DNA of 64,000 nucleotides, from assembly GCA_964631235.1 (NCBI GenBank), contig CAZVZX010000025.1, positions 1 to 64,000 on the forward strand, read 5' to 3'. The notes beneath the pieces are model-generated. The model saw nothing but the letters and a program-made list of their open reading frames with translations, ran no database searches and was not told where the DNA came from. The DNA is from JARKPK01 sp964631235 (GTDB lineage Bacteria > Planctomycetota > Planctomycetia > Pirellulales > Thermoguttaceae). Below, piece by piece: positions 1 to 12,851 of this stretch (positions within the stretch are counted from its first letter, which is position 1; every line of letters begins with the position of its first letter). The translations under genes and the position numbers were made by a program.

Positions 1-396
1 GACGGATGGTTGGCAGGCTGCCGGATCGTTGCTGAGGATCGAGCAATAAGCATCGCCACTCGATCACTTCTAGCCCACCGCCCTTTTGACTCACCACCTC
101 CAGTCCGCGGATGCATTCCCGTTTCCGCGTGCGACCACCGGTTTTCCCCGTCGATCGGCGACAACGGCCTGGAAATCGCCAAGTTTTTGCAGTCGTGTGC
201 CCCAGGCTTTTGCCGGGGCTCGCAGAAACGGGATTGCACCCTCGCGGGGCGGAGAAGTGAACGTCCGTCGCCCTCGACGACGCGACGCGATTGAAGAGCC
301 GACGCGCTGCATCGGGCGATGCCGGAACGCGGCGACACTTGTGGGCCGCGGGATGGTCGGCGTTTGCCCTCGGGTTGGTCAGCGCCGCTGAGTTGG
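1..396. other. Intergenic, no gene seen
   Basis: No open frame here has recognisable protein content on either strand. The only structure I see is a short direct repeat at its right edge, listed separately. Confidence 0.5.
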
Positions 397-406
397 TCAG
401 CGCCGC
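374..406. repeat. 15-nt direct repeat over the stop codon of the OmpA-like gene
   Basis: GTTGGTCAGCGCCGC occurs at 374-388 and again at 392-406, period 18. The second copy contains the TGA stop of the minus-strand OmpA-like gene. The first copy places another TGA in the same frame 18 nt further on, so the gene end looks tandemly duplicated. Confidence 0.8.
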
Positions 407-1323
407 GTGCTGCCCGGCGGCGGCATGCGGCCCACAAGGGGGACATCGGCGGCCACGACGCACACCTCGACGCGACGATCGCTTTGTCGCGGGTCGCCCG
501 CCAAGGTCGCGTTGCCGCCGTGCGGCCACTGGGCGCCCAGCCCGATGATGCTCAGCCGATCTTCGCTCAAGCCGGCTTCGCGGAGGCAGTCGGCCACGGC
601 CAGCGCCCGGGCGGCACTGAGGTGCAGATTCGTCGGCGATTCGTCTCGCAGGGGGCGGCCGGCAACTGGCCGCGAATCGGTGTGCCCGACCACAACCACG
701 CGCAGATCGCTCAGTTCGGGCGACTGCAACGCCCGGGCGAGGTTGCGCAGCGATTGCACCGCGCCGGCCTTCAGCTCCGTTCGGCCGCTGTCGAACATTA
801 CATCGGTTTCGAGCTTGCCCACGGCCGTCGCTCGATCGAAGCGGACCGCGGAAACGCGCTGCGAAAGCGATTCGAGCTGGCCCAGCGTTCGGGGCGAAGG
901 CGGCGGCTGCTCCGTCGGCGTCCAACCGGCCAACTGTTGCTGAACCAGTTCGCGTTCGCGCTGATAGGCCGCTAGAAGCAATTGGTGATGTTGCGCCTCG
1001 GTTTCCTTTTGTGCGAGCATCGCTTCGGTTCGCGCCAGTTCATCGACCACCTTGCGGCTGTGCGTGCGAAGGTTCTCGATTTCCGTCGTCTGCGCCCGAG
1101 CTTGCGCCAGCAGCGCGCGGTTTTCCGACTCTAATTCGGTCAAGCGAGTGGTCGAGGCGCAGCCGCCGAATCCCAACAGCACGAGCAAGCCGAGAAGAAG
1201 ACGACACGAAACGAGAGCGGCCGAAGCGGGTCGGCCCATGTGCCGGTGCGACTGCGGGCGCATAAGCAAGCCGGCGGCCGATGCAGCCGAGCGATCGTCG
1301 GTATGGATTCTGCGCGGTTTCAT
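397..1323 (-). CDS. OmpA-family peptidoglycan-binding lipoprotein
   Basis: An outer-membrane or periplasmic OmpA-like protein of 308 aa that should tether the envelope to peptidoglycan. The N-terminus carries a hydrophobic stretch ending LVLLGFGGC, an imperfect lipobox (Phe at -3). An alpha-helical coiled coil follows (LESENRALLAQ...), then a C-terminal OmpA domain. That domain shows the MFDSGRTEL strand, a VVVGHTDSRP loop and the NLHLSAARALAV and SDRRVEV segments of the peptidoglycan-binding fold. The start at 1323 has a GAGGGG ribosome site 6 nt upstream. A shorter in-frame ATG at 1239 would give a more compact signal peptide but lacks a ribosome site. A promoter-like pair lies at 1448-1476. 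Confidence 0.85.
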   Translation of the reverse strand: MKPRRIHTDDRSAASAAGLLMRPQSHRHMGRPASAALVSCRLLLGLLVLLGFGGCASTTRLTELESENRALLAQARAQTTEIENLRTHSRKVVDELARTEAMLAQKETEAQHHQLLLAAYQRERELVQQQLAGWTPTEQPPPSPRTLGQLESLSQRVSAVRFDRATAVGKLETDVMFDSGRTELKAGAVQSLRNLARALQSPELSDLRVVVVGHTDSRPVAGRPLRDESPTNLHLSAARALAVADCLREAGLSEDRLSIIGLGAQWPHGGNATLAGDPRQSDRRVEVCVVAADVPLVGRMPPPGSTRR

Positions 1324-1754
1324 TGATCGCCCCTCGACTAACGGCATTCTCGTGCCGGCACGCGGGGGTCCAATGGTTTCGACAAATCGGCGCCCGCGGG
1401 CGCAATCCTGTTCGGATGATCGCTCGGAGCAGATCATTCGTTGCGGGTAGATAGCAAACTCAGGCGTTCAAGACAAGACCGCCTCGACCGCAAAAAAACG
1501 ACAGCTGCGTCGAACGCCGCGAGGATTCCAACAACCCGCAGTCGCATGGGGACGTCATCATTTATCCGTGCCCCCCTGCCGACAACAATTGGCGACTTCC
1601 GCGCGCTGAGGCAACGTAACGCAATGCGGCATCTATTCACAAAGAGGCCGGCGCAGAACGACACGAGAGGACAGGGCGAGGCGCACGGGCGCGCGTCGGC
1701 GGCCAGCTTGCGATTGCAGGGGTTCTTTTCTTCGAGCCGCCCGTCGTTGGTTAC
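1324..1754. other. Intergenic, promoter only
   Basis: Between the two minus-strand lipoprotein genes I see only the promoter-like pair at 1448-1476. A 76-codon minus frame at 1434-1664 shows no family signature and is not called. Confidence 0.45.
1448..1476 (-). promoter_or_regulatory. Sigma-70-like promoter for the OmpA-like gene
   Basis: Read on the minus strand: TTGTCT, a 17-nt spacer, then TATCTA. Transcription would begin near 1441 and leave a leader of about 118 nt before the start at 1323. This is a pattern match only. Confidence 0.45.
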
Positions 1755-2000
1755 TCAGTTCTTTACGCCCAAATTCGATTCGATTTGCCGAGCCTTATTG
1801 CTGACTCCCCAGAATTCGTTGGCGGGTTCCGAGGTACGGAAATCGCGGGGCAGTTCGAGCATCGGGTCGTGTTCGTATTTCGGGCCACCGAAATCCCACG
1901 ACTTGCACCCGCACACCCCCAAACAGAGCATCAGCCCGACTAGGGCGATGCCGCACCCGGAACGCAGCACGGCTCCAAGCGTCGATGAGCAGCGGTTCAT
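1755..2000 (-). CDS. Small lipoprotein, hypothetical
   Basis: An 81-aa protein. The first 30 residues form a lipoprotein signal ending LCLGVCGCK, with Cys in a lipobox-like setting. The mature part is short, about 50 aa, and includes DPMLELPRDFR and EFWGVSNKARQIESNLGV. I believe short lipoproteins with a similar SNKARQIE-type tail occur in other planctomycetes, but I cannot name a family or function. The start is supported by AGGTG 8 nt upstream. A longer frame to 2216 adds arginine-rich sequence with no signal-peptide logic. The gene lies upstream of the OmpA-like gene on the same strand, so an envelope role is likely but unproven. Confidence 0.65.
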   Translation of the reverse strand: MNRCSSTLGAVLRSGCGIALVGLMLCLGVCGCKSWDFGGPKYEHDPMLELPRDFRTSEPANEFWGVSNKARQIESNLGVKN

Positions 2001-2931
2001 GGCATACACCTGCACGCCTCGTGCCCGATGAAAGCGGGGCGGAGTGTCGCAGATTAGCCCGATTGCGTCCAGAGCAATTTTTGTAGAATCTCGACGAAAA
2101 TACGAGCATACGGCTGTCGGCGGTTCCCGGCGGTGGCTTGGCGGTGGCTCGACGGTCAGGTCCGATCGCCTCTGCCAATCGATCCCCCGCATCCGCACGA
2201 TTTGCGTTCGAAGCAATCGAAAGCGTTTCCGCGTCGGCGCGGTCGGTTTCGAGGGAGCTTGGGCAAACCGGACAAGGTCGGTTCAGCCTCTCCGATCGCG
2301 ATGGGAGACGCGGAAGAACAGACGTTCGCGGCAACACGGCTGGCGGCTCGGCGGGAAAGAGCACCGCGTTCGCCGATAGTGCTTCAGCCCCATGCGGGCC
2401 AACAGTTTGCGTCGGCCGTTGGCCGCGCGTGCTGCCGTCGGCCGCTCGGTGGGAGGGCGATGTTGCACGATTCCTTTAATACCTTGACCGGGGGAATAGC
2501 TTCCGATAGATTGCGCGATGGGTTGGCGTGCGCCGGGTGGGGTTGATCGCTGGGGCCGATGCAAGCGGCCGTGGTCGTTGTGCAACGGAAGTCGTTGCCG
2601 CCATGGATTTTCGGCGGCAGGTTCGCCGGACGATCGTTGTTCGGCTCTCGTTGCGGTTTGCCCGCGCGCGGCGGCTCTCTGACTCGAAAACTCCGTAAAT
2701 CTTGGACCGATAGTCTTGAGATTGGTTAGGCGCTGCTCCTGATCGCCGGAACAGCATAAACCGCGGGACGTTAGACGTTGTGTGCCGAAGGTTCGGCCTT
2801 CGTCGAGCGACCGCGTTGCTAAGTTGTTCTGAGTTTCAGCGAATCGAGCTGTCTGTGGTTCGGCCCGTCGCGACGGAACCGACCGGGTGCAGGCGGTTGC
2901 CTTTCCAACGCAAGGATCAGTTGACGAACCG
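2001..2931. other. Long non-coding region upstream of secA
   Basis: About 930 nt with no supported gene, between a divergent small lipoprotein and secA. A GCCGCC/GGCGGC hairpin (2597-2602 with 2613-2618) is the clearest local structure. The part closest to secA could be a long leader. No riboswitch class is recognisable by eye. Confidence 0.4.
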
Positions 2932-6672
<3,741 letters not shown>

Positions 6673-6804
6673 CGGCGTTCGCGGGGCGGCGCCGGCAACC
6701 GAGGCGGCCCGTACGCCCAGGCCGCCGTTGATTCTTCGCGGATGCGGCGGGCGTTGTTTCGGCGGGCCGAATCGCTTCCGCGGCGCCTGCGAACCGATAG
6801 AAGC

Positions 6805-8568
6805 ATGTCGTATCAATCCTTCAAACGAGTGTTGGGCGAAACCAGCCTGGAACGCAAGTGCCGGTTCCTCTTCGGCGCTTGCCTCTTTCTGTTGATCACC
6901 ACCAGCTTCTGGTACTACGGCAGCCAGACGGAGAAACTCGTCGATCAGCAGAATCGCATGGCCGGGCGGCTGCTGGTCGATCAGGTGATGCTCATCAAAC
7001 ACTGGGGCGAGTTGGAAACCAACCAGAGCTTTCGCCCCATCGTGCAGAACCTTACCGAACGGCTCAGCAAACAGAAGCACGATTGGTGGTTCATCCGCCC
7101 CAACGCGCCCGAGGAACAGCCTAATGTGGCCCGCTCGCGCGTGCCGGCCGACGAGTTCGAATGGAAGGCCTACGACGACTTCCGCGCCGCGGCACAGCCC
7201 GACGACGACGGCATCGAGTATCGCGAGCGGCTTTCGCCGTCGCGCGACCATTATGAATACTATCAGCCGATTCGCGCCGAAGAATCGTGCTTGCAAGTCT
7301 GCCACCGTCCGCCGCCCGGCGGCACGGGAATCGACATGTCGGGCAGCGGCGTAGCCTTCGGCGGCACCGGACTCGGCGGCGCGGCCTTGACCGAGGGCGA
7401 CCTGATGGCCGTCGTCAAAGTCTCGATTCCCAACAAACCGACGCAGCGGGCATTGAATTGGAATCGGGCGATCCTGCTTTCCACGGCAATCATTACCGTG
7501 CTGGCGGCGATGATCGCCTCGTATGCCATCGTCCGTTACGTGATTGTCAAGCCGCTGCGGCACCTGACCGAAGTCAGCGACGCCGTCAGCCGCGGCAACA
7601 CGGCGCTGCGGGCCGACATCCATACCGGCGACGAGTTCGAGGCCCTGGCCGCCTCGTTCAACCGCATGTTGCGGCATCTTACCACCGCACAAGAAGAACT
7701 GAGGCAGGCCAACACGAACCTCGATGCCAAGGTGGACGAGTTGGCCCAGGCCAACATGCAGCTTTACGAACTGAATACGCTGAAAAGCGAATTCTTGGCC
7801 ACGATGAGCCATGAATTGCGCACCCCGCTGAACGGCATCCTCGGCTTCAGCGAAGTGCTCGGCTCGATCGCCACCTTGGATGACAAACAGAAGCGCTACG
7901 TGCAGAACATCCAGAAGTCCGGCCGTCTTCTGCTGGACATGATTAATGACATCCTTGATCTGGCGAAGATCGAAAGCGGAAAGATGGTCGTTCGGCCCAT
8001 CGAGTTCCCGATCGAGCACGTCGTGGCCGCGCAGTGCGACCTGGCCCGCCCCCTGGCCGAAAAAAAGAATATCGAACTGGCCTGCCGCGTCGAGCCCGAT
8101 TTGCCCCCGCTCCGCCAAGACCAAGCCCGCGTGCAGCAGATCCTGAACAACTTGCTCTCCAACGCCATCAAGTTCACGCCCGAGGGCGGCCGCATCACCG
8201 TCAGCGCAGGCCGCGATGCGGAAGACCGCCTGATCATTCAAGTGGCCGATACCGGCGTGGGCATCGCCCCCGAAGACCAGCAAGCGATCTTCGAAAAGTT
8301 CCGCCAGGGAAAAACCGCCATGCCGACCGGCGACCCGATGACCCGCGAGTACTCGGGCACGGGCCTGGGACTGTCGATCGTCCGCGAACTGTGCCGGCTG
8401 CTCGGCGGCGATGTCAGTGTAGAAAGCGAATTGGGCGTGGGAAGCACGTTCACCGTCCGTTTGCCTTGGCGGCTGGAAGAACAACCGCGTCTCGACTCTC
8501 CCCTGGCCGAGGAGTTCGAACAGTTCGCCCGAACCCGCTTCGAACCGCGACACAAACCGGCCGATTGA
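6805..8568 (+). CDS. Membrane sensor histidine kinase with DUF3365-type haem domain
   Basis: A 587-aa inner-membrane kinase. TM1 is at about residues 21-40. The extracytoplasmic domain resembles DUF3365/Tll0287-type c-haem sensors and carries C162-LQV-C166-H167, a CX3CH variant of the usual CXXCH. TM2 (about 220-245) leads to a HAMP domain and a coiled coil. The HisKA H-box is MSHELRTPLNG with phosphoacceptor H336. The HATPase_c domain has NNLLSNAIKF, DTGVGIAPEDQ and GTGLGLSIVREL boxes. It likely senses redox state, NO or a gas, but the ligand is not shown. No response regulator is adjacent. The start at 6805 is chosen because upstream residues are arginine-rich and precede the natural N-terminus. 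Confidence 0.88.
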   Translation: MSYQSFKRVLGETSLERKCRFLFGACLFLLITTSFWYYGSQTEKLVDQQNRMAGRLLVDQVMLIKHWGELETNQSFRPIVQNLTERLSKQKHDWWFIRPNAPEEQPNVARSRVPADEFEWKAYDDFRAAAQPDDDGIEYRERLSPSRDHYEYYQPIRAEESCLQVCHRPPPGGTGIDMSGSGVAFGGTGLGGAALTEGDLMAVVKVSIPNKPTQRALNWNRAILLSTAIITVLAAMIASYAIVRYVIVKPLRHLTEVSDAVSRGNTALRADIHTGDEFEALAASFNRMLRHLTTAQEELRQANTNLDAKVDELAQANMQLYELNTLKSEFLATMSHELRTPLNGILGFSEVLGSIATLDDKQKRYVQNIQKSGRLLLDMINDILDLAKIESGKMVVRPIEFPIEHVVAAQCDLARPLAEKKNIELACRVEPDLPPLRQDQARVQQILNNLLSNAIKFTPEGGRITVSAGRDAEDRLIIQVADTGVGIAPEDQQAIFEKFRQGKTAMPTGDPMTREYSGTGLGLSIVRELCRLLGGDVSVESELGVGSTFTVRLPWRLEEQPRLDSPLAEEFEQFARTRFEPRHKPAD

Positions 8569-8570
8569 CA

Positions 8571-8840
8571 ACCGCCAATCCCCGCAAATCGACGCCAATT
8601 GAAAAACCGCGAATCAAGGAAGAAAACCGCGAATAGGCGCCAATAATCACGAATGGGCGTGAGAATCCGCGAATGGATGTAAAAACCGCGAATCAAGGAA
8701 CAAAACCGCGAATAGGCGCCAAGAATCGCGAATGGGCGTAACAAACCGCGAATAGGCGCCAATGGACGCGAATCATTGAAAAACCGCCAATGGACGCGAA
8801 TTAACACTAATGAGTGTATTAACACTAATGGGTGTAAATG
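8571..8840. repeat. Degenerate tandem repeats with CCGCGAAT core
   Basis: Six CCGCGAAT cores plus near variants (TCGCGAAT, GACGCGAAT). The 17-nt word CCGCGAATAGGCGCCAA appears three times. A higher-order unit of about 85 nt is duplicated: CCGCGAAT-CAAGGAA, then CCGCGAAT-AGGCGCCAA, then an ATCNCGAATGGGCGT variant. The right end has two AACACTAATG(A/G)GTGTA units. Spacing is irregular and there are no uniform spacers, so this is not CRISPR. Confidence 0.85.
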
Positions 8841-8934
8841 GGAATGGGCGGGAGGAAACGTCAAGAGTCGCACGTTTTTCCGATCGGTTTCGCTGCATCG
8901 AACGGCGATAAGGGGTTGCCGTTTCCAAATTTTT

Positions 8935-9034
8935 TCACACAATGGCGAAAGCGGCCGCGGTCGCAACGACGCGGCTTTTTTGCGTGCAGTTCCGGTTTGA
9001 ACCGCTTCCCATCGTTCGCGGTATTGTTTAGAGA
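8935..9034 (+). repeat. Dispersed intergenic repeat, copy A
   Basis: A ~100-nt element starting TCACACAATGGCGAAAGCGG and ending CGCGGTATTGTTTAGAGA. Its match to the copies at 29292, 34419 and 59211 runs over the full length. It ends 26 nt before the hisC start. Confidence 0.85.
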
Positions 9035-9060
9035 CTTTGTTCAGTATCGGATCAGTGATT

Positions 9061-10104
9061 GTGAATTACTTTCGCCCGGAAATCGTCGCCATGTCGGGCT
9101 ACACGCCCGGCGAACAACCGCAAGAAGACGGCTTCGTCAAGCTCAACACCAATGAAAACCCGTATCCGCCCTCGCCTCGCGTGGCCGAGGCCGTGGCGGC
9201 CGCTCTGCCGCGGTTGAACAAGTATCCCGATCCCATGGCCGGCGCGTTTCGTCGCACGGCCGCCGAGGTGCTCGGCCTTGATCCCGAGTGGATCCTCTGC
9301 GGCAACGGCAGCGACGACGTGTTGACGATTGTTACTCGCGCGTTGGTCGGCCCGGGCGAAGCCGTGCGCTACCCTTATCCCACCTATATCCTCTATCGCA
9401 CCTTGGCCCAATTGCAGGGCGCCCGCTTCGATGAAGTCCTTTTTCGGCCGGACTGGACGCTGCCGCCGGAGTTCACCGCCGACGCGCACCAAGTCAAGCT
9501 GGTTTACTTGGCCAATCCGAACAGTCCCTCGGGCACGATGATCTCGCCGGACGAAGTGCTGCGTTTGGCCCAACGCCTGCCGTGCCCGATCTTGGTGGAC
9601 GAGGCCTATGCCGATTTCGCCGAGACGAATTGCCTCCATCTGCCGCAACAGTGCGATCGCATCATGGTTTCGCGCACGTTGAGCAAGTCGTATGCGCTCG
9701 CGGGGCTGCGGTTCGGCTTTCTGGTCGCTCGGCCCGAGCTGATCGCGCAGTTCGCCAAAGTGAAAGACTCGTACAACTGCGACGGGCTCTCGATTGCCGC
9801 GGCGGCGGCCGCGCTGGCCGATCAGGCGTGGCTCGACCAATGCCGCCGCAAGCTGCTGGCCACCCGCCGACGGCTGACGACCGCCATGCGGGATTTAGGG
9901 TTTATAACAGTAGAATCGCACGCCAACTTCACCTGGAACACCCATCCGGCACGACCGGTTCGGCCGATCTACGAGGAATTGAAACGGCGCCGCATCCTTG
10001 TCCGATACATGGACTATCCCCGCTGGGGCGATGGTCTGCGCGTCACGGTCGGCACCGATGCCGAAATCGATTGTTTGATCGATCAGCTTCGGGCGATCGT
10101 TTGA
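9061..10104 (+). CDS. hisC: Histidinol-phosphate aminotransferase
   Basis: A PLP-dependent class I/II aminotransferase, 347 aa, that converts imidazole-acetol phosphate and glutamate to histidinol phosphate in histidine synthesis. Seen: the N-terminal GEQPQ and KLNTNENPYPPSP, the substrate-loop CGNGSDD, YLANPNSPSGT, VDEAYADF, and SRTLSKSYALAGLRFG with K209 as the Schiff-base lysine. The GTG start at 9061 gives the usual NYFRPEI...GEQPQ N-terminus, with GGATC about 10 nt upstream. An ATG at 9091 would cut this off. hisB follows 186 nt downstream on the same strand. Confidence 0.93.
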   Translation: MNYFRPEIVAMSGYTPGEQPQEDGFVKLNTNENPYPPSPRVAEAVAAALPRLNKYPDPMAGAFRRTAAEVLGLDPEWILCGNGSDDVLTIVTRALVGPGEAVRYPYPTYILYRTLAQLQGARFDEVLFRPDWTLPPEFTADAHQVKLVYLANPNSPSGTMISPDEVLRLAQRLPCPILVDEAYADFAETNCLHLPQQCDRIMVSRTLSKSYALAGLRFGFLVARPELIAQFAKVKDSYNCDGLSIAAAAAALADQAWLDQCRRKLLATRRRLTTAMRDLGFITVESHANFTWNTHPARPVRPIYEELKRRRILVRYMDYPRWGDGLRVTVGTDAEIDCLIDQLRAIV

Positions 10105-10290
10105 CCGCGGACTCGGCGCCCGCACCGAATCGCCCGCGCTTGCGGCGCGCGATGCGTCCCGCTCTGTCGATGTTCGCCAAAGCACGCGACGCATATTCCG
10201 CCGAATGCACGGCAGATTGGCATCGGCGCAATTGGCGAAGAATTAGAGTTCCTGCCGTCGGAATCGCCGAGCATATTTTCGGAGGCCGTT

Positions 10291-10878
10291 ATGAACCGCA
10301 CCGCGCAAATGCAACGCACCACGGCTGAAACCGAGATCGATTTGACCCTCTGCCTCGACGGTTCGGGCCGGGCCGAAGTCGTTACCGGCATCGGGTTCTT
10401 CGACCACATGCTGACGCTGTTTGCCGCGCATGCCGCCATCGATCTGAAGCTTCGCGCGGTCGGCGATCTCAACGTCGATCAGCACCACACGGTCGAAGAC
10501 GTGGGCATTTGCCTCGGCCAGGCCGTGCGCGCCGCACTGGGCGAAAAGCGCGGCATTCGGCGGTACGGACACTTCACCTTGCCGATGGATGAAACACTGG
10601 TTACCGCGGCGATCGATTTCGGCGGGCGGCCGTTCCTGGTTTTCGAAGCGCCCCTGCCCGTGCCGCGCATCGGCGAGTTCCAAGCCGAGCTGTTGTCCGA
10701 GTTCTGGCAGGCATTTGCGGTCAATGCCGCGTGCAACCTGCACCTGATACTCCATCACGGACGAAATGCCCACCACATCGCCGAAGGGCTGTTCAAAGCC
10801 GCCGCGCGTGCGATGCGCATGGCCGTGGAGATCGACCCGCGCACCCCGGGCGTTCCCAGCACCAAGGGCGTGCTTTGA
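10291..10878 (+). CDS. hisB: Imidazoleglycerol-phosphate dehydratase
   Basis: A manganese enzyme of 195 aa that dehydrates imidazoleglycerol phosphate to imidazole-acetol phosphate, the substrate of the HisC encoded just upstream. The metal-binding motifs are intact: GFFDHML, DQHHTVEDVG and NAHHIAEGLFKA. The length matches monofunctional HisB, with no phosphatase domain as in E. coli. The start has GGAGG 5 nt upstream. The C-terminus ends PSTKGVL as expected for the family. Confidence 0.95.
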   Translation: MNRTAQMQRTTAETEIDLTLCLDGSGRAEVVTGIGFFDHMLTLFAAHAAIDLKLRAVGDLNVDQHHTVEDVGICLGQAVRAALGEKRGIRRYGHFTLPMDETLVTAAIDFGGRPFLVFEAPLPVPRIGEFQAELLSEFWQAFAVNAACNLHLILHHGRNAHHIAEGLFKAAARAMRMAVEIDPRTPGVPSTKGVL

Positions 10879-10879
10879 T

Positions 10880-10908
10880 GGCGCAGGCCGGCTTCTCCCG
10901 TCTGCGCC
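10880..10908 (+). terminator. Possible stem-loop after hisB
   Basis: A perfect 7-bp stem, GGCGCAG with CTGCGCC, loop 15 nt, beginning 2 nt after the hisB stop. No T-run follows, so it may be a transcript-end hairpin rather than a classical intrinsic terminator. Confidence 0.35.
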
Positions 10909-11360
10909 GGCAATCGGATTTCGGGGCGGCTATCGCATTTCCCAAAGCGGCAATGCTTTCCGCGCGTCGAATCTTCTCTCGTCCCCGATGTCGGGCCTTG
11001 GGGAAACTTGGCCTTTGGCCCTCCCCGCAACAGGCCGGCCCGCCGACCCAGTGGCGGCGACTCGCCGGCGTTGCCGTAGCCGTCGTCCAGCCAGGGGCAG
11101 CCGGGCCGAAACTTTGTCGAAGGAAACCGAACAACTCGATGTCGCCGACCGCCATTTCTGATAGAATACAATAAGTAGGTAGGGCATTGCGGGCGATCGA
11201 TTTGGGCCATCATTGAGGCTCCAAGCGGCAACGCAACAACTCCGCCCCTCGGCCGGCCGGTTTGGCGGGCAGGGGGCGATTGTATTGCAGCGTTGCTTGC
11301 CTGGCGTTCAATCGAGGTCGCCGCGCATCGTAGCCATGATCTTTTCGGAGGAGCATCGTC
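10909..11360. other. Intergenic before the DUF1559 gene
   Basis: No gene seen. AT-rich GATAGAATACAATAAG at 11160-11175 stands out in the GC-rich background and may hold a -10 element, but I find no good -35. Confidence 0.4.
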
Positions 11361-12509
11361 ATGCCCAGTTTCCAGGGACTTGCCCGGCGCCGCGAAGATA
11401 CCCGAGAACGGTTCTCGATGGCCGGCGATTCGCATCGCCATGCGTCGGGCATCGGCGCATCGGTCGGCCGCCGCGGGCGGGCCGGCTTCACGCTGGTTGA
11501 GCTGCTGGTGGTGATCGCGATTATTGGGATTCTCGTGGGGTTGACCGTCCCGGCCGTGCAAATGGCGCGCGAATCGGCCCGTCGCGGCCAGTGCTCGAGC
11601 AACTTGCACAATTTGGCCCTGGCAATGCAGCAGCATCTCGAGGCGAAGAAGTGCTTTCCCACCAGTTGGGGCACGGTGCTCGATCCTTCGACGGCGCCGC
11701 CCGACATGTCGTCGCGCGGTCATTCGTGGATCGCCTACCTGCTGCCGTATCTCGACGAAAAGCCGCTTTGGTCGCAGATCAAGTTCGACGACACGATCGG
11801 GGCCAATCTCCAGCCGGCCCAACAAGTGATCGCCATTCTTCGCTGTCCCTCCGATCTGCACGACGGCAAGCTGAACAACCAGCGATTTCAGCCGAACATG
11901 GATGTTGCCGTAACCAATTACAAGGCCGTCGCCGGCGCCAATTGGGAAGGCACCGCAAGCGGCAAGCATCGCTATCGCAAGGCCGACCCGGTCGTTTCGA
12001 CCGATCCGAATCTTAATGGCAAAACGTTTCGCGGCCGGAACTACGAAGTGTACGACGGCCGCCGCTTCGGCGACGGGGTCATTTGCCGCGGTTGGGGCCA
12101 AGCGATCATGTCGGGCGGCAGTCCGCAATATCCCGCCATCAGTTGGCCCAACAACTGCCCGCGAACCGGCACCTACGATATGGAAATCCGCGACGGCTTG
12201 AGCAAAACCTTTGCCATCGGAGAGGCGGTGCCGGCCTTCTGCGCTTGGTCGAGCTGGTATTGGTGGTACGGCTCGACGGCCACATGCGCCATGCCCCCCA
12301 ACTGGACCGAGGGCGGCATGGACCGCAACGCCCCGCAGTTCCATCTGGAATGGAAGAACTGCTGGGGATTCCACAGCCGTCATCCGGCCGGGGTGAACTT
12401 CGCCCTCTGCGACGGCAGCGCTCGGCTGATTGCCGACGACATCGACATCGGCGTCTATCGCGCACTGGCGACGATCGACGGCGGCGAAATCGTCAATCCG
12501 CCCGAATGA
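11361..12509 (+). CDS. DUF1559 domain pseudopilin-like protein
   Basis: A 382-aa exported protein of the DUF1559/SBP_bac_10 type that is heavily expanded in planctomycetes. A basic N-terminus precedes a type III prepilin signal, G42-FTLVE47-LLVVIAIIGILVGL. The pilin Glu+5 is present, so processing by a prepilin peptidase is expected. The mature part begins with a long helix (QMARESARRGQCSSNLHNLALA). It ends with the usual HPAGVNFALCDGSARLIADDID block. The function of the family is unknown; surface or periplasmic filament-like assembly is inferred. GGAGGAG stands 7 nt before the ATG. The gene is alone, not in a pilus cluster. Confidence 0.9.
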   Translation: MPSFQGLARRREDTRERFSMAGDSHRHASGIGASVGRRGRAGFTLVELLVVIAIIGILVGLTVPAVQMARESARRGQCSSNLHNLALAMQQHLEAKKCFPTSWGTVLDPSTAPPDMSSRGHSWIAYLLPYLDEKPLWSQIKFDDTIGANLQPAQQVIAILRCPSDLHDGKLNNQRFQPNMDVAVTNYKAVAGANWEGTASGKHRYRKADPVVSTDPNLNGKTFRGRNYEVYDGRRFGDGVICRGWGQAIMSGGSPQYPAISWPNNCPRTGTYDMEIRDGLSKTFAIGEAVPAFCAWSSWYWWYGSTATCAMPPNWTEGGMDRNAPQFHLEWKNCWGFHSRHPAGVNFALCDGSARLIADDIDIGVYRALATIDGGEIVNPPE

Positions 12510-12851
12510 TCGCCTGGCACGACGCCCAGCGGAACTTCGGTGCGCCTTGCCCGCGCGCGCCGGTGTGACGTTTTCGGCACAATGTTGCCGCTGGCACAAT
12601 CGCCGCGTGATGACCTGATTCGGCAACGCTCGGGGTGCGCGCCCGCCGGGGGCATGCTCGTCTCTTTGGTGCCTGCTTCCTCGGCTCCGGCCGAAATCGC
12701 CGAGAACGCTTGCCCGCCGGCCCGTCGCCGTGGTAGTGTGGTTGCGGCCGGGCGCGTCTGAGTTCCTCCGCCGATCCCTCCTTCGTTCGTCCGTCCGTCG
12801 ATCACCCCGTCGCCCCACCGACCGATCCATCCGATCGAGGAGTCTGTACAA
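12510..12851. other. Intergenic, nothing identified
   Basis: No supported gene or clear promoter. The last bases carry the ribosome site (GAGGAG) of the following small gene. Confidence 0.4.

Noticed and set aside
8571..8840. CRISPR array
   Set aside because: Repeat units are unequal, spacers are not uniform, and no cas gene is nearby.
8238..8966. A 242-codon minus frame that looks like a repeat protein
   Set aside because: Its repeats come only from the DNA repeat array being read in phase.
10880..10908. Classical rho-independent terminator after hisB
   Set aside because: The stem is good but no T-run follows, so it is listed only as a possible stem-loop.
11160..11175. Promoter for the DUF1559 gene
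   Set aside because: TAGAAT and TACAAT are -10-like, but no -35 lies at an allowed distance.
10755..12851. A 698-codon minus-strand frame over the DUF1559 gene and its upstream gap
   Set aside because: Antisense to a clear prepilin-type gene; sequence is Arg-rich and repetitive.
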